DNA of 13,883 nucleotides from an uncultured Verrucomicrobiota bacterium (lineage in GTDB: Bacteria; Verrucomicrobiota; Kiritimatiellia; RFP12; UBA1067). A program made the translations under genes and the position numbers. The DNA is taken from the NCBI GenBank assembly GCA_945613785.1, contig CALZAJ010000018.1, positions 1 through 13,883 on the forward strand, written 5' to 3'. This document shows positions 12,811-13,883 of this stretch, piece after piece; the stretch's first letter is position 1, and every line of letters begins with the position of its first letter. Below the pieces are notes generated by a model. It did no database searches. It was not told the DNA's origin and saw nothing but the letters and a program-made list of their open reading frames with translations.

Positions 12811-12831
12811 TCTATAATAGATTCTTATAGA
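12811..12831. promoter_or_regulatory. Candidate LysR-type operator (inverted repeat)
   Basis: TCTATAA (12811-12817) and TTATAGA (12825-12831) are perfect inverted arms around a 7-bp spacer, and contain a T-N11-A core (12815-12827). The centre at 12821 lies about 65 bp upstream of the predicted operon start near 12756, the usual position of the LysR recognition site. It also covers a TATAAT (12813-12818) that could be a lysR promoter, which would allow autorepression. Confidence 0.55.
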
Positions 12832-12840
12832 TGAATTTGA

Positions 12841-12846
12841 TATACT
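12841..12846 (+). promoter_or_regulatory. Candidate extended -10 box of the lysR gene
   Basis: The plus strand reads TGA-TATACT at 12838-12846, 8 nt before the ATG at 12855. This matches the 7-9 nt spacing of the other leaderless promoters here. The alternative TATAAT at 12813-12818 lies 12 nt before an in-frame ATG at 12831 and lacks the TG extension. Confidence 0.5.
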
Positions 12847-12854
12847 TCCGGCCT

Positions 12855-13730
12855 ATGGAACTTCGCGTCCTCAGGTATTTTCTCGCCATCGCCGAAGAAG
12901 GCAGCTTCTCTCGCGCAGCCAAACGGCTGCACGTCTCACAGCCGGCCCTCTCTCAGCAGCTCGCCGCGTACGAGAACGAAATCGGCTCTCGCCTTTTCGA
13001 GCGCACCTCGCGTCACCTCGAGCTGACCGCCAAGGGACGGCTCCTCCTCGCACGCGCCCGCGACATCGTCGAGCTTGCGACGCGCACGGAAGAAAGCCTG
13101 AAAGCGAGGGAATCAAGCGGCCTCTCGGGAACGCTCGTCATCGGGGCTGGCGAGGTCGCGGCCTTCGGATGCCTTGCCGCCGCGCTGACGGCGCTCAAGG
13201 CTGCGCATCCGAAACTCGACTTCCGCATCATATCCGGGAACGGCGAGGACCTCGCCGGCGGACTCTCGAACGGCACGATCGACCTCGCGCTCTTCGTCGG
13301 CCCGGGGCGCTACGAGGACTACGACTACCTGGAGCTTCCCGAGACGCACCGCTGGGGACTCCTCCTCCGCGCGGACGACCCGCTCGCCGGCAAGAATGCC
13401 GTCACCCCGAAGGATCTCCAGAACCGTCCCCTCATCACCTCGCGCCAGCGCCTCGTCTGGAACTTCCTCACCGGCTGGCTCGGAAAGCCCTTCTCGCAGC
13501 TGAACATCGTCGCGACCTACAACCTGCTCTATAATGCGGCGCATCTCGTGAACGCGGGACTCGGCGCGGCAATCTGCATCGACGGACTCGTTCCCGCCAC
13601 CTTCGCGGACAGGCTCGTCTTTCGTCCCTTCCGGCCCACGCTCACCTCCGACGCCTATCTCGCCTGGAAGCGCGGCACGACGCCAGGCCCCGCCGCCCAG
13701 GCGCTGATCAATCGGCTGAGCGGAACGTAA
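12855..13730 (+). CDS. LysR-family transcriptional regulator
   Basis: 291 residues. An N-terminal winged helix-turn-helix spans about residues 1-60 (FLAIAEEGSFSRAAKRLHVS, then QPALSQQLAAYENEIGSRLF), followed by the linker helix and a periplasmic-binding-like effector domain (about 90-290: GTLVIGAGEVAAFGCLAAAL; LITSRQRL near the effector cleft; VNAGLGAAICIDGLVP). It is divergent from the DXS-like/maa/flavodoxin operon and probably controls it, as LysR regulators usually act on the neighbouring divergent unit. The effector is unknown. The ATG at 12855 gives MELRVLRYF, the standard LysR start; an ATG at 12831 would add eight residues. Confidence 0.93.
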   Translation: MELRVLRYFLAIAEEGSFSRAAKRLHVSQPALSQQLAAYENEIGSRLFERTSRHLELTAKGRLLLARARDIVELATRTEESLKARESSGLSGTLVIGAGEVAAFGCLAAALTALKAAHPKLDFRIISGNGEDLAGGLSNGTIDLALFVGPGRYEDYDYLELPETHRWGLLLRADDPLAGKNAVTPKDLQNRPLITSRQRLVWNFLTGWLGKPFSQLNIVATYNLLYNAAHLVNAGLGAAICIDGLVPATFADRLVFRPFRPTLTSDAYLAWKRGTTPGPAAQALINRLSGT

Positions 13731-13754
13731 GCGTCTTCTTCCAGGACCAGTCCT

Positions 13755-13883
13755 TCAAGCTTCTTCGTCTTGTTTTTTCGCAATCCATGCCATCAGGAAC
13801 TCGACGGCCTTCAGCTGCTGAACTTCAGTAAGGCGACGCTCAAAAATAACTACTACACATAACGGCATTTTCGATCCCGCCCC
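13755..13883 (-). CDS. Unidentified protein, C-terminal end at window edge
   Basis: A minus-strand frame open from the window edge ends at TGA 13755-13757. The last 42 residues end with ERRLTEVQQLKAVEFLMA followed by WIAKKQDEEA, an amphipathic helix and charged tail of natural composition. An internal ATG at 13868 could instead start a 37-residue protein, but no Shine-Dalgarno is seen, so a longer gene entering from the right is more likely. It converges on lysR with 24 bp between stops. No family is recognised. Confidence 0.5.
   Translation of the reverse strand, partial: GAGSKMPLCVVVIFERRLTEVQQLKAVEFLMAWIAKKQDEEA

Overview
This looks like a chromosomal stretch from an uncultured, probably anaerobic bacterium. 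Coding DNA is GC-rich with strong G/C preference at third codon positions, while short AT-rich patches mark the promoters. The gene set (a sulfide/dihydroorotate-dehydrogenase-like flavin reductase subunit, a CBS-containing Mn pyrophosphatase, a flavodoxin) suits an anaerobe. I cannot fix the phylum from the sequence; a gut-type PVC lineage such as Kiritimatiellota is only a guess. No tRNA, rRNA, CRISPR array or insertion sequence was seen.

Left part (1-4244), all on the minus strand: a reductase subunit cut by the window edge, then a two-PAS-domain protein with an S4/RluA-type pseudouridine synthase starting 4 bp after it, then queA (queuosine tRNA modification), then ruvC (Holliday junction resolvase) followed by a small cupin. 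Each transcription unit starts with an extended -10 box (TGn-TATAAT) only 7-9 nt from the start codon, which predicts leaderless mRNAs. Genes inside operons mostly carry Shine-Dalgarno-like sequences instead.

Middle (4245-8865): a 52-bp divergent promoter region separates ruvC from a 1093-residue DUF4011 / UPF1-like SF1 helicase / MTES_1575-type nuclease protein on the plus strand, a candidate stand-alone defence gene. It converges, with 3 bp between stop codons, on a CBS-domain family II pyrophosphatase on the minus strand.

8866-9673 is a gene-poor stretch with strong hairpins and what look like two gene remnants in opposite orientation.

Right part (9674-13730): a minus-strand operon of a 41-codon Cys-rich small ORF, a divergent DXS-like thiamine-diphosphate enzyme, a Maa-type acetyltransferase and a flavodoxin with a possible lipoprotein signal. 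All three gene junctions are exactly 14 bp. A LysR-type regulator is divergently transcribed. A 7-bp-arm inverted repeat in the shared intergenic region sits about 65 bp upstream of the predicted operon start, the classical LysR recognition position, and overlaps one possible lysR -10 box. The window ends in the 3' end of an unidentified minus-strand gene.
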